From CAIUMH01 sp037142475 (GTDB taxonomy: Bacteria > Actinomycetota > Acidimicrobiia > Acidimicrobiales > RAAP-2), in assembly GCA_037142475.1 (NCBI GenBank), contig JBAXAR010000007.1, positions 1 to 36,582 of the forward strand: a stretch of DNA of 36,582 bases, read 5' to 3'. The position numbers were made by a program, and so were the translations under genes. The notes below the pieces were generated by a model, which worked only from the letters and a program-made list of their open reading frames with translations, was not told the origin of the DNA and did no database searches. How positions within the stretch are numbered: position 1 is the first letter of the stretch; each line of letters opens with the position of its first letter. Below, one piece after another: positions 1 through 9,226 of the stretch.

Positions 1-345
1 ACCGCAACCACCCCCGCCGCGGCGCGCGCAGCCGCCGAGCGCCTCTTCGCCGCCTATTTCACCGAGAGCCTCCGTATCAGCGACCCGGACGTACTCCTTC
101 GCCTTGGTGTCGAGATCGGCCTTGACGCCGACGAGATCACGGCGCTTCTCGAAGGTGACGCCTTCGCCGAGGATGTCAGAGCCGATGAAGCCATGGCGGC
201 CGAATCAGGATTCACCGGGGTGCCCACCTTTGTCATCGACGGTCAGTTCGCCATTCCGGGCGCTCAGCCCGCAGAGACCCTGGTGCGTCTTCTCGGTCGC
301 CTCGCGACGTCCGACACCACCGATTTCGTCCAACCCGAGGGTTAG
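1..345 (+). CDS. DsbA-family (FrnE-like) thiol oxidoreductase, C-terminal part
   Basis: Partial gene: the reading frame is open from base 1 and ends at TAG 343-345, giving the last 114 residues. The visible part is the helical insertion followed by the closing thioredoxin-fold segment. The key motif is GVPTFVID, which contains the cis-proline loop typical of DsbA/FrnE proteins, followed by IPGAQP, the usual family ending before the last helix. The N-terminal CxxC or SxxC active site lies outside the window, so activity cannot be judged. Family members are disulfide oxidoreductases or isomerase-like proteins, often cytoplasmic. The gene converges on gyrA and the two stop codons overlap (TTAG, 342-345), leaving no room for a terminator between them. 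Confidence 0.8.
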   Translation, partial: TATTPAAARAAAERLFAAYFTESLRISDPDVLLRLGVEIGLDADEITALLEGDAFAEDVRADEAMAAESGFTGVPTFVIDGQFAIPGAQPAETLVRLLGRLATSDTTDFVQPEG

Positions 346-2828
346 ACCTCCTCGGAGGGACTCTCCTCGGCAACCTTGGTCACTGCAGCCACCACTTGTC
401 CGTCATCGAGGTTCATGACTCGGACTCCGGTTGCGTCACGACCCTGGGACGCAATTTCGCGCACCGGCATCCTTATCAGGACCCCTCCCGAGGAAACGAG
501 GAGGATCTCCTCATCAAGGCTGACCATGAAGGCGCTGACCACTCGACCTCGAGCCGCGGTGAGCTTGATACCCCGGACTCCCTGGCCACCTCGTGCCTGA
601 ACATTGAATCGCTCAAGCTTGGTGCGCTTCCCGTAACCGGCATCGGTGACCAAGAGGATGTCCGCTTCGTCGGACGCCACGTCAAGGCTGACGACGGTGT
701 CGCCTTCCTTGAGCCTGATGCCGCGGACGCCACCGGCGGAACGACCCATGTTTCTCACGTCAGACGCCGAGAAACGGATTGTCATTCCCTTCGCCGTGAC
801 GATGAAGCAGTCATCGTCCGGCTGCGTCTCAACCACCCTCATCAACTCGTCGCCCTCGCGAAGCGAGATGGCAATAAATCCCTCACGGCGGGACTTGTCG
901 TACTCGCTAAACGGAGTCTTTTTGACCTGGCCCAGCTTCGTGGCGAAAACAAGTGATGAGTTCTCGGGGAACTCTCGTGTCGACACGATCGCCTCAATGG
1001 TCTCCGATGGCGAAAGGTTGAGGAGGTTGACGATGGCGGTTCCCTTGGCCGCCCTCTCCTTCATGGGGATTTCGTGGCCACGGAGCCGGTAGACCTTGCC
1101 CTTGTTTGAGAAGAGCAGAAGGTAGGCATGACTCGAGGTGTGGATCACCTGAGTGATCAGGTCTTCGTCCTTCAGGGTGGATCCCTTGACGCCACGGCCA
1201 CCACGACCCTGTGTCCGGAATGCGTCAGCGGCCACCGACTTGATGTAACCGGCCTTGGTCATCGTGACGACGCACTCCTCGTCATCGATGAGGTCCTCGA
1301 CACCCAGTTCGCCTGGGTCGTGGGTCACCATCGAGCGACGCGGGTTGGCGAACTTGTCGCGGACCTCAGTCATCTCGGTCCGGATCACTCCACGAAGGAT
1401 CACTTCGTCATTCAAAATCAGCTCGAAGCCGGTGATTTCTTCCCGGAGCTTTGTCATCTCGTCGTCGAGGTCGGTCCGGCCAAGCCTTGTGAGTCGACCG
1501 AGGGTCATGTCCAAGATGTGCTTGCCCTGCTCTTCGGAGAAGCTGAAGGGGTCGGCGATGAGGGCTTGGAGTGCTGCTGGGCGATCGTCGGATGCCCGGA
1601 TCGTGGCGATGACGGCGTCGAGCATGTCGATCGCTCGGAGGAGACCTTCGACGATGTGGGCCCGGCGGAGTGCCTTATCGAGTCGGAACTGCGTCCGCCG
1701 CGTGACGACCTCGACCTGGTGGGCGACGTAGTGGGTGAGCACCTGCGCCAGGTTGAGTGTTCGGGGCACGCCATCAACCAGCGCCAGGGTGTTGACCCCG
1801 AAGGACGTCTGAAGTGACGTCATCTTGTAGAGCTTGTTCAGCACCACATTGGCATTGGCGTCACGCTTGAGCTTGATCACCAAACGCGGCTTGCGACCAG
1901 CGGAGTCGTTCTGAAGCGCAGAAATCCCGTCGAGTTCCCCCGCCTTCACCAGATCGTGGATTTTCTCTTCAATCGCCTCAACCGACACCTGGAAAGGGAA
2001 CTCGGTGACGACGATCCGGGTGTCCCCGCGGGACTCCTCGATCTCGGCGACGGCGCGCATCTTCACCGATCCTCGGCCGGTGCGGAAAGCGTCGAGAATG
2101 CCTTGGCGACCAAGGATCTGTGCTCCGGTTGGGAAGTCTGGCCCCTTGACGAAGACCATCAAATCGTCGGGGGTCGCCTCCGGGTGATCCAAGAGATACA
2201 AGGTGGCGTCAATGATCTCGCCGAGGTTGTGTGGCGGGATGTTGGTGGCCATACCCACCGCGATGCCCTGTGAGCCATTGACGAGGAGGTTGGGGTACCG
2301 AGCCGGCAGCACGGTGGGCTCTTCATCGGTGTTGTCGTAGTTGGCGGTGAAGTCGACGGTCTCTTCATCGATTCCCGCCATGAGCTCGAGAGCAAGGGGG
2401 GCGAGGCGACACTCGGTGTACCGCATTGCCGCTGCACCCTCGTCTGGACCGGTACCACCGAAGTTGCCGTGTCCATCGATGAGGGGATGCCGCATCGAGA
2501 AGTCCTGGACCATCCGGACGAGGGCGTCGTAGATCGCCGTGTCACCGTGTGGGTGGTAGGTACCCATGACCTCACCAACGACCTTGGCGCACTTTGTGTG
2601 TGGTCGGTCAGGCCGGAGGCCCTGGGCGAACATTGAGTACAGGATCCGACGGTGAACTGGCTTGAGTCCGTCTCGGACGTCAGGCAGGGCTCGACTGACG
2701 ATGACCGACATGGAGTACTCGAGGAAGGATCGCTCCATTTCCTCTTGGATCTCGATCGGCTGGATATAACCCTCGACCGCGGCCTCCTCGTCAGGAGTCG
2801 GCTCGTCTGTGTTCTTCTTGCGTGCCAT
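342..2828 (-). CDS. gyrA: DNA gyrase subunit A
   Basis: Breakage-reunion subunit of gyrase (A2B2), which introduces negative supercoils. The 828 residues match the family length and there is no intein. The winged-helix/tower part covers about residues 30-500. The catalytic tyrosine is Tyr137 in AAMRYTE. The quinolone-contact region reads HPHGDTAIYD, with Thr97 and Asp101 at the positions of E. coli Ser83 and Asp87. The C-terminal beta-pinwheel carries a GyrA-box-like motif QGRGGRG at 540-546 and repeated blade motifs. The ATG at 2828 follows gyrB by 17 bases, so the two are co-transcribed in the usual gyrB-gyrA order. The tail is acidic. Confidence 0.98.
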   Translation of the reverse strand: MARKKNTDEPTPDEEAAVEGYIQPIEIQEEMERSFLEYSMSVIVSRALPDVRDGLKPVHRRILYSMFAQGLRPDRPHTKCAKVVGEVMGTYHPHGDTAIYDALVRMVQDFSMRHPLIDGHGNFGGTGPDEGAAAMRYTECRLAPLALELMAGIDEETVDFTANYDNTDEEPTVLPARYPNLLVNGSQGIAVGMATNIPPHNLGEIIDATLYLLDHPEATPDDLMVFVKGPDFPTGAQILGRQGILDAFRTGRGSVKMRAVAEIEESRGDTRIVVTEFPFQVSVEAIEEKIHDLVKAGELDGISALQNDSAGRKPRLVIKLKRDANANVVLNKLYKMTSLQTSFGVNTLALVDGVPRTLNLAQVLTHYVAHQVEVVTRRTQFRLDKALRRAHIVEGLLRAIDMLDAVIATIRASDDRPAALQALIADPFSFSEEQGKHILDMTLGRLTRLGRTDLDDEMTKLREEITGFELILNDEVILRGVIRTEMTEVRDKFANPRRSMVTHDPGELGVEDLIDDEECVVTMTKAGYIKSVAADAFRTQGRGGRGVKGSTLKDEDLITQVIHTSSHAYLLLFSNKGKVYRLRGHEIPMKERAAKGTAIVNLLNLSPSETIEAIVSTREFPENSSLVFATKLGQVKKTPFSEYDKSRREGFIAISLREGDELMRVVETQPDDDCFIVTAKGMTIRFSASDVRNMGRSAGGVRGIRLKEGDTVVSLDVASDEADILLVTDAGYGKRTKLERFNVQARGGQGVRGIKLTAARGRVVSAFMVSLDEEILLVSSGGVLIRMPVREIASQGRDATGVRVMNLDDGQVVAAVTKVAEESPSEEV

Positions 2829-2845
2829 ATGGTTCCCTTTGCTCC

Positions 2846-4780
2846 TCAGATGTCGAGGAAGCGGACGTCCTTCGCGTTCTTCTGGATGAAGTTCCTTCGT
2901 AACTCAACGTCTTCGCCCATCAAGACGCTGCAGACCTCGTCAGCAAGGGCTGCTTGTTCCACGTTGATCTGGAGCAGTGAGCGCTTGGTTGGATCCATCG
3001 TCGTCTCGCGGAGCTCGTCGTAGTCCATTTCACCAAGACCTTTGAGGCGCTGGAAGTCGTTCTTGTGGTCAGGATGAGCAGCGAGGAAGGCGGCTTTGGC
3101 TGTGTCGTCCTTGAGGTAGGACTTTTCTTTGCCAACCAGTGTCGAGTACAGCGGTGGCTGAGCGACGTACACATGGCCGGCCTCGACAAGGGGCTTCATT
3201 TGACGGAAGAAGAAGGTGAGCAGGAGTGTCCGGATGTGACTTCCGTCAACATCGGCATCTGCCAGGAGAATGATCTTGTGGTACCTGATCTTCTCGAGAT
3301 CGAAGTCTTCTGCCAAACCGGCGCCGATCGCAGCAATCAATGCCTGAATCTCTGTGTTCTTGAGCATCTTGTCGATGCGGGCCCGCTCAACATTGAGGAT
3401 CTTTCCTCGAATGGGAAGGATCGCTTGTGTGCGGGGGTTTCGAGCGTCCTTGGCGGAACCACCAGCTGAGTTGCCCTCGACAATGAAGATTTCGGAATCC
3501 CGAGGGTCTCTTCCTGAACAGTCGACCAGTTTTCCAGGGAGACCGGCGCCATCAAGAGCCGACTTTCGGCGGGTCAGGTCGCGAGCAGATCGTGCGGCGA
3601 CTCGGGCACGAGCCGCGAGCATCGCCTTCTGGAGAACTTGGTTTGCCTCGCGTGGGTTCTCCTCGAACCACTCAACAAGCTTTGCGTTGGTCGCCTTCTG
3701 CACCAGGGATCGCATTGGGACATTGCCCAACTTCGCCTTTGTCTGACCTTCGAACTGCGGCTCGGCGAGCCGGACCGAAATAATGGCGGTCAGACCCTCT
3801 CGGATGTCCTCACCGGTGAGGTTGTCATCCTTCTCCTTCAGGGTCCCCTTGGCCCGCGCGTACTTGTTCACCACGTTGGTGAGGGCTGAGCGGAACCCTT
3901 CTTCGTGCATCCCGCCTTCAATGGTGGAAATTCCATTGGCGAAAGAGTGGATCGAATCGTTGTAGGAGGTGTTCCACTGGAGGGCCACTTCGACCTCCAT
4001 GGTCTCCTCAACCACCTCATACGAAGCGACTTTTTTGAACAGTGATTCCTTGGCGGCGTTGAGATGCTTGACGTAGTCAACGATGCCGCCGTTGTACTTG
4101 AAGGTCTCGGTTGCCTTTCGACCCACACGCTCATCGGTGAATTGGATCTCAAGCCCCTTGTTGAGGAAGGCCATGATCTGAAGACGCTCAAGGATTGTCT
4201 GAGCTCGGAATTCAATCTCCTCGAAAATTCCTGGATCGGGATAAAACGTGACGGTGGTTCCCGTCCGATTGTTCGGTGCCTCACCGACGACCTGCATTGG
4301 TCCCTGCACCACACCACCCTGAGCGAACTCAAGCACGTGATGCTTCGAATCACGATCGATCTCAAGCTTGAGATCGGTCGACAATGCGTTGACGACGGAG
4401 ATCCCCACCCCGTGGAGCCCGCCGGAGACCTTGTAGCCGCCACCGCCAAACTTGCCGCCAGCGTGCAGGACCGTGAGAACGATCTCGGCGGCGGTCTTTC
4501 CTGGATATTGAGGGTGCGGGTCGACTGGAATGCCACGACCATCGTCAGAAACCTTGCAGCCGCCATCGGCGAGAAGAGTCACTTCGATGTGAGTGCAGTG
4601 ACCAGCCATGGCTTCGTCAACCGCGTTGTCGACAACTTCCCAGATGAGGTGGTGAAGACCCGTTGGCCCAGTGGAGCCGATGTACATGCCGGGGCGCTTC
4701 CGGACAGGCTCAAGGCCCTCCAGGACGGTGATGTCACTCGCGCTGTAGGAGGACGTCTCCTTGCTCTCGGCCTTTGCCAC
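2846..4780 (-). CDS. gyrB: DNA gyrase subunit B
   Basis: ATPase subunit of gyrase; 644 residues, the shorter form common in Actinobacteria and Firmicutes that lacks the long insertion of E. coli GyrB. The GHKL ATPase domain shows Glu48 in EVVDNAVDEA, DDGRGIP at 79-85, GLHGVG at 121-126 and QTKAKLGN near 346. The TOPRIM domain shows EGNSAGG at 435-441 and DADVDG at 508-513, the magnesium-binding acids. The start is a GTG at 4780, preceded by a GAGGGGAG ribosome-binding site. An ATG 19 bases upstream is out of frame. The gene follows DUF721 after a 95-base gap and is followed by gyrA. Confidence 0.98.
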   Translation of the reverse strand: MAKAESKETSSYSASDITVLEGLEPVRKRPGMYIGSTGPTGLHHLIWEVVDNAVDEAMAGHCTHIEVTLLADGGCKVSDDGRGIPVDPHPQYPGKTAAEIVLTVLHAGGKFGGGGYKVSGGLHGVGISVVNALSTDLKLEIDRDSKHHVLEFAQGGVVQGPMQVVGEAPNNRTGTTVTFYPDPGIFEEIEFRAQTILERLQIMAFLNKGLEIQFTDERVGRKATETFKYNGGIVDYVKHLNAAKESLFKKVASYEVVEETMEVEVALQWNTSYNDSIHSFANGISTIEGGMHEEGFRSALTNVVNKYARAKGTLKEKDDNLTGEDIREGLTAIISVRLAEPQFEGQTKAKLGNVPMRSLVQKATNAKLVEWFEENPREANQVLQKAMLAARARVAARSARDLTRRKSALDGAGLPGKLVDCSGRDPRDSEIFIVEGNSAGGSAKDARNPRTQAILPIRGKILNVERARIDKMLKNTEIQALIAAIGAGLAEDFDLEKIRYHKIILLADADVDGSHIRTLLLTFFFRQMKPLVEAGHVYVAQPPLYSTLVGKEKSYLKDDTAKAAFLAAHPDHKNDFQRLKGLGEMDYDELRETTMDPTKRSLLQINVEQAALADEVCSVLMGEDVELRRNFIQKNAKDVRFLDI

Positions 4781-4875
4781 ACAGCTCCCCTCGGCTCATC
4801 ACAATGTCGCCCGGTTCGGGCGCGCACCACCTTGTGAAGGCCTTCTCTCTGACCCGATCCTATCGCACGGATGAC

Positions 4876-5202
4876 TCAGTTCCGGGGTTGCTCAGCACTC
4901 CTCACCACTACCTCGACCGCCGTCACGCCATCGATGCCCAACTCGGCGAGTTTGGTGATAATTCCAGAGGAGAGCAGGCGGATTTGTGTTGCCCAAACCG
5001 GTCGATCGACCGCCACCACAAGAGTCGATTGATCGAGGCGAAGGGGTTGCGCGTGGAGCGCAACGGTCTCTTCAACAACTGAATTCCACACGTCTTGGAT
5101 CGCTGACATCCCGAGAAGATTTATCTTTGTAATCCGACCCGCAACCTGTTGGAGTGAGGTCCCGAGCGCGATGGGTCCTTCATTTCTTCGGCGTCGGGCC
5201 AT
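4876..5202 (-). CDS. DUF721 / DciA-like protein
   Basis: Small protein of the DUF721 family, which includes DciA, a loader or operator of the DnaB helicase in many bacteria. It sits in the position of Rv0004, between recF and gyrB, in mycobacteria. The basic start (ARRRRNEG) is followed by a KH-like fold with ITKINLLGMSAIQDVWNSVV and DRPVWATQIRLLSSGIITKL, the family core. I chose the ATG at 5202 (108 residues): it overlaps the recF stop as TGATG and has a G-rich ribosome-binding site about 5 bases upstream. A GTG one codon earlier is also possible. The role as a helicase partner is inferred from the family. dnaB itself lies at 29193 in this window. Confidence 0.85.
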   Translation of the reverse strand: MARRRRNEGPIALGTSLQQVAGRITKINLLGMSAIQDVWNSVVEETVALHAQPLRLDQSTLVVAVDRPVWATQIRLLSSGIITKLAELGIDGVTAVEVVVRSAEQPRN

Positions 5203-6284
5203 CACAACCCCCCAAGGAGGCTGGTGACGTCAAGGGTCATCGCCGGGTGAATCCCCTCGGGAAGGGGGGCCGCTGTTGTCACCAAAGCCTGACCTGGCGG
5301 AAGCTCGTTGATGAGTCGACGCGAACGACCGGGATCGAGTTCGCTGAAGACGTCGTCAAGGAGCAAAATAGGTGCCTCACCTCGTCTTTCGCGAGCCGCT
5401 AGGTGGATAGCAAGACGCAGAGCAAGGGCGAAGGTTCGCTGCTCGCCTTGAGATGCCTGCGTTCTGGCGTCTCTTCCTTCAAGGCGAAGCCCGATGTCGT
5501 CGCGATGGGGGCCCAGTGTGGTGAGTCCGCGACGAAGATCGTCGCGGCGACTCGCTTTCAGGCTGGCTGCGACGCCGTCAGGGGTGGACGACTCGTAGGT
5601 CACAACGGCAACGCCGTCGGGTGCTTCTCCCGAAAGCGCTGTGTACGCCTGATCGATGGGCTGTGTGAGGGATTCCAGGAGGGTCATTCGCGCTGCACCA
5701 AGGCGATCCCCAACGACACTCAGTCGGTCGTCCCAGATATCAAGAGTGGTCTCAACCTCGGCGGTCAACCGACCACCAGAACTCTTGAGAAGGGCATTTC
5801 TCTGTCGAAGGACCTTGTCGACCTCCTCAATGAGTGCTCCAGCGGCTGGGTCAAGGAGGCTCAGTGCGTCGTCCAGGAGATTTCGGCGCCCAGCCGGACC
5901 GCCTTGTACGACATCGAGGTCACCAGGAAAAAATGATGTCACTGGTACGGCATTTGCCAAATCCCGTCGCGTCTTGGCGGCCTGGCGGTTTATTTGGATT
6001 CTTGAGCGGCCCGAGCGAACGAGTTCTGCTTCAACAAGGACGTCGCGTTCAGAGAAACTCAGCTCCGCTCGGATGATGGACGTTGGCGCTCCATTGCGAA
6101 CCATTGCCTCCCGAGGGCTACCGCGCAGAGAACGTCCGAGACCCAGATAGCCAACAGCTTCGAGAATTGAGGTCTTTCCGGTTCCGTTGGGACCGATCAG
6201 AACGGTGGTTCCTTCGGGATCGGGTTCGAAGGTCGCCGAATCAAACGCTCGAAACGAGGTGATCTCGAGCCTGTGAAGCCCCAT
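5202..6284 (-). CDS. recF: DNA replication/repair protein RecF
   Basis: SMC-like ATPase that binds gapped DNA and, with RecO and RecR, loads RecA. The 360 residues are normal for the family. Walker A is GPNGTGKT at 31-38, the ABC signature is SQGEQ at about 278-282, and Walker B is LLLDDVFSELD from about 307. The ATG at 6284 has an AGGGGT ribosome-binding site. The gene lies 21 bases after dnaN, and its TGA overlaps the DUF721 start codon, so it belongs to the dnaN-recF-DUF721-gyrB-gyrA transcription unit. Confidence 0.97.
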   Translation of the reverse strand: MGLHRLEITSFRAFDSATFEPDPEGTTVLIGPNGTGKTSILEAVGYLGLGRSLRGSPREAMVRNGAPTSIIRAELSFSERDVLVEAELVRSGRSRIQINRQAAKTRRDLANAVPVTSFFPGDLDVVQGGPAGRRNLLDDALSLLDPAAGALIEEVDKVLRQRNALLKSSGGRLTAEVETTLDIWDDRLSVVGDRLGAARMTLLESLTQPIDQAYTALSGEAPDGVAVVTYESSTPDGVAASLKASRRDDLRRGLTTLGPHRDDIGLRLEGRDARTQASQGEQRTFALALRLAIHLAARERRGEAPILLLDDVFSELDPGRSRRLINELPPGQALVTTAAPLPEGIHPAMTLDVTSLLGGL

Positions 6285-6305
6285 CGCGGTACCCCTAGGC
6301 CGAGA

Positions 6306-7412
6306 TCATGAAACGCGCACTGGCATGAGGAGGTATCGATAACTATCAGCCTCACCGCTTCGAACAGTTGCTGGCCTCGTGGCGTCTGAGGTCTCAATAA
6401 TCACTTCGTCGCCCGCCACCGCCTCAATTCCCTCGATGAGGTAACTGGGGTTGAAGGCAATAGTGAGATCTTCACCGGTGTAGTCACCATCGACCGTTTC
6501 AGTTCCCTCACCAACCTCTTGAGAGACGACCTTGAGGTCCACTCCGCCAGCTCGCATCGAGAGGCGGACTGGTGTTGTGTTGTCTTTTACCAGGAGGCGA
6601 ACTCGGCGGAGGGCACCGACAAGGGTTTCCTTCCCAAGGTGGAGGGTGTTGGGATATGACTCAGGGATGAGTTGGCGATAATCGGGGTAGGAACCACTGA
6701 TGAGTCGAGTTGAAATTGAGACGTTCCCGACATGGAATGTGATCTCCGACCCGGTCGTGGTCACACCAACAGTGCCCTCATCGCCCGGGTTGACCAGTCG
6801 TTGAAGCTCCGTGAGGGCCTTGGCGGGAACAAGAATGTCTTCGTCACCAACGACACCATCAGCTCCCTCGAGGTCCCGAAGGGCTAGCCGATACGAGTCA
6901 GTTGCTACCAACCTTAGGCCCCCGTTACTTGCTGTGAGGAGAACTCCGGTGAGAAGCGGCCGTGCGTCGTCGTTCGAAGAAGCCCGCACCACCTGGCGAA
7001 GTGCTTCCGCGAGGGTTCCTGATGGAATGTGTGCTGAGGATTCACTTGTGAGTGAGACAGCGGGGAACTCCACCACTGGGTAGGAGCGGAGTGTGAATTG
7101 CGAACGGGCCGCCGAGATCTCAACTTCTTCCTTGTCGGGTGCGGCGTGGAAGGTCACCGCACCAGGCTCAAGGGATCGGGTGATATCGGTGGCGAGCCGA
7201 GCAGGAATCACTGCGGTTCCGTCGTCGATTCCGATGACCTCAAGGGTCACTTGAACTGAAAGATCTCCGTCGGTGCCTGTAACGGTGAGTTGGTTCTCGG
7301 TCGATGTGATGAGAAGACCAGCGAGTACTGGCATTGTCATGCGGTTGGAAACCGCTCGGCCTGCGGTGGCGAGGGCTTCAACAAGAGAGTCTCGCTCTGA
7401 GCGGAACTTCAT
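6306..7412 (-). CDS. dnaN: DNA polymerase III beta subunit (sliding clamp)
   Basis: Ring-forming processivity clamp of the replisome; 368 residues, three tandem clamp domains of about 120 residues each. The start MKFRSERDSLVEALATAGRA and the ending PVRVS match the family well; the C-terminal strand normally lines the partner-binding pocket for polymerase and other clamp ligands. The ATG at 7412 is preceded by an AAAGGA ribosome-binding site. The 264-base gap upstream, towards dnaA, carries DnaA-box-like sequences. The promoter for dnaN and the genes after it probably lies in that gap. Confidence 0.98.
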   Translation of the reverse strand: MKFRSERDSLVEALATAGRAVSNRMTMPVLAGLLITSTENQLTVTGTDGDLSVQVTLEVIGIDDGTAVIPARLATDITRSLEPGAVTFHAAPDKEEVEISAARSQFTLRSYPVVEFPAVSLTSESSAHIPSGTLAEALRQVVRASSNDDARPLLTGVLLTASNGGLRLVATDSYRLALRDLEGADGVVGDEDILVPAKALTELQRLVNPGDEGTVGVTTTGSEITFHVGNVSISTRLISGSYPDYRQLIPESYPNTLHLGKETLVGALRRVRLLVKDNTTPVRLSMRAGGVDLKVVSQEVGEGTETVDGDYTGEDLTIAFNPSYLIEGIEAVAGDEVIIETSDATRPATVRSGEADSYRYLLMPVRVS

Positions 7413-7676
7413 GATGTGGGTTCCTTTCTGTGTGTTTCAGCGCCACACCAGATGTGAAGCTTAAAGAATGAGAAGTTGTAATAAGTCCTGTGGATTGGGG
7501 AGAACTTCGAAAACACCCTGTTCAAGCGAAGTTTCTTGATCCACAACTCCAAAGAGGAGAGTGGACGACTCTCCAAGGCATGTACGTGACCCCAACTGTC
7601 CTGTGGAGGGATACCACCACACTCCCCAACTTGTGAGACCGGGACCAACAACGTAAGGAGGAGTTTTCCACAGAAA
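7413..7676. other. Candidate oriC in the dnaA-dnaN gap
   Basis: Non-coding gap of 264 bases. DnaA-box-like 9-mers seen are TGATCCACA at 7537-7545 (one mismatch to TTATCCACA), TTTTCCACA at 7664-7672 (one mismatch), and CAATCCACA on the minus strand at 7489-7497 (two mismatches). Bases 7451-7490 are clearly richer in A and T than the surroundings and could be an unwinding element. The dnaA-dnaN gap is the origin in most Actinobacteria. The box number here is low for that phylum, so initiation may use the gap on the other side of dnaA as well. Confidence 0.55.
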
Positions 7677-9053
7677 CTACCCATTCCCCTTGATCTGATG
7701 GATGAGTGAGGTGACTTGCTCGTAAAGTTGGCGACGTTCTTTCATCTGGCTCGAGATCTTCTCGACCGCGCTGATGCAGGTTGAGTGATCACGCCCACCG
7801 AAAACCCGACCAATGGAGGGATAGCTGTACTCGGTCAAATTCCGAGTCAGATACATCGCCACGTGCCGTGCTGTGACAAGTGGGCGGGCCCTCCTGGGTC
7901 CAACCAGCTCGGCGATTGTGAGTCCGTAGCTCTGAGAAACAGCTTCCAGGATCATGTCGGGAGTGATGTGCTTCGGCTCTGCTCCGATATCAGATAGGAC
8001 ACTCTGAGCCAACTCAAGTGAGAGAGGCTCCCCACTCAGTGACGTGAAGGCCATCACCCGAATGAGTGCGCCCTCGAGCTCACGGATGTTGTCCTTGACG
8101 TTGGTGGCTATGAATTCACCAACATCATCCGGCAGAACGATGCCATCGGATTGTGCTTTTGTCCTGAGAATGGCGAGCCGGGTTTCCAGGTCTGGTGGGT
8201 CGATCTCCGCCAACAAACCCGACATCAGTCGGCTACTCAGCCGATCTTCAAGGGTTTCGATGGACTTCGGAGGGCGATCGGAGGTCAGGACGATCTGCTT
8301 CCCAGCTCCATGAAGGGTGTTGTAGGTATGGAAGAGCTCCTCTTGCAGACCCTCTTTGTTCTGCATGAACTGCACATCATCGATCAGCAACACGTCGCAC
8401 TCCCGATAATGCTTCTTGAAAGCAAGAGGGTTCTTCACCCTGATTGAGTCAACAAAGTCATTCAGGAATGTCTCAGTGGTGACATAGAGCACCCGATGGT
8501 TCGGGTAATTCTCAACAACCCAGTTCCCAATCGCGTGAAGGAGGTGGGTCTTGCCAAGACCCGAAGCGCCATAAATGAAGAGTGGGTTGTAGGAACGACC
8601 TGGGGTCTCTGCCACCGTCTGAGCCGCTGCGAGGGCAAGCCGGTTTGAACCTGCGGGGACAAACGAATCAAAGGTGAACCGCGGATCGAGTTGTATCGAT
8701 CCAGTTGATCGTGAGGAAGACGTGGGCGGGGTCTGATGATCACGTGGTGGTGAGACCTGTGTGGAGGTGATTTCAAGACCTGGTGTCGGACTCTCGTCAT
8801 CGGTGGTGGGGACAACGATCAGGGTCAACTCAAGTCTCTTGCCTGTCTCAGCGGAGATGGCATCTTGAATGAGGCCGGCAAAGCGATCGGTGACCTTTCG
8901 CTTCACCACGGCATTGGGAACACTCACTACAAGGTTTTCACCAGAGATCTCCACAGGGGTGATCTGGGAGAGAAACATGTTCCACACAGTGTCTGACACA
9001 GATTCTCGAAGTGATAAGGCACATCGAGTCCACAGATCTTGAAGTTCCTCCAC
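7677..9053 (-). CDS. dnaA: Chromosomal replication initiator DnaA
   Basis: AAA+ initiator that binds DnaA boxes and opens the origin. The 458 residues show domain I (about 1-80), a short Pro/Ser/Thr-rich linker (about 85-120), the AAA+ domain with Walker A GASGLGKTH at 152-160 and Walker B LLIDD at 212-216, and the DNA-binding domain IV with the signature around GGRDHSTCISA near the C-terminus. The linker is short compared with streptomycetes. The start is a GTG at 9053, with a strong AGGGGGG ribosome-binding site. It diverges from rpmH, as is normal around actinobacterial origins. Confidence 0.98.
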   Translation of the reverse strand: MEELQDLWTRCALSLRESVSDTVWNMFLSQITPVEISGENLVVSVPNAVVKRKVTDRFAGLIQDAISAETGKRLELTLIVVPTTDDESPTPGLEITSTQVSPPRDHQTPPTSSSRSTGSIQLDPRFTFDSFVPAGSNRLALAAAQTVAETPGRSYNPLFIYGASGLGKTHLLHAIGNWVVENYPNHRVLYVTTETFLNDFVDSIRVKNPLAFKKHYRECDVLLIDDVQFMQNKEGLQEELFHTYNTLHGAGKQIVLTSDRPPKSIETLEDRLSSRLMSGLLAEIDPPDLETRLAILRTKAQSDGIVLPDDVGEFIATNVKDNIRELEGALIRVMAFTSLSGEPLSLELAQSVLSDIGAEPKHITPDMILEAVSQSYGLTIAELVGPRRARPLVTARHVAMYLTRNLTEYSYPSIGRVFGGRDHSTCISAVEKISSQMKERRQLYEQVTSLIHQIKGNG

Positions 9054-9097
9054 CTAACCCCCCCTTTCAGATATCGCACTGTTTCCCACAAAGTAAT

Positions 9098-9129
9098 CCA
9101 CAGGTGTGGAGCGCGCTCCAACACTGTGG
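9098..9129. repeat. 32-base imperfect palindrome upstream of dnaA
   Basis: The outer arms are CCACAG at 9098-9103 and CTGTGG at 9124-9129. The perfect 14-base core is TGGAGCGCGCTCCA at 9107-9120. Between arms and core the match continues with one bulged base on each side (G104 and A121 in the last three digits). The left arm is the conserved half of the DnaA-box-like TAATCCACA; the right arm is the same half in opposite orientation. Confidence 0.7.
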
Positions 9130-9226
9130 GGAGTCGAACCTAGCCGATAAGAATCATTTCGACTAGTGGCGCGACCCAATCCGCGCCTAGCATGGGAGAT
9201 CACGACGCGCTGTGTTTGGCGGTGCA

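Noticed and set aside
1128..1817. Plus-strand open frame of 229 codons inside gyrA
   Set aside because: Antisense shadow of a certain gene; its composition follows gyrA codon bias and no family is visible.
7409..7684. Minus-strand open frame of 91 codons across the candidate origin
   Set aside because: Covers DnaA-box-like sites, no ribosome-binding site, low-quality sequence.
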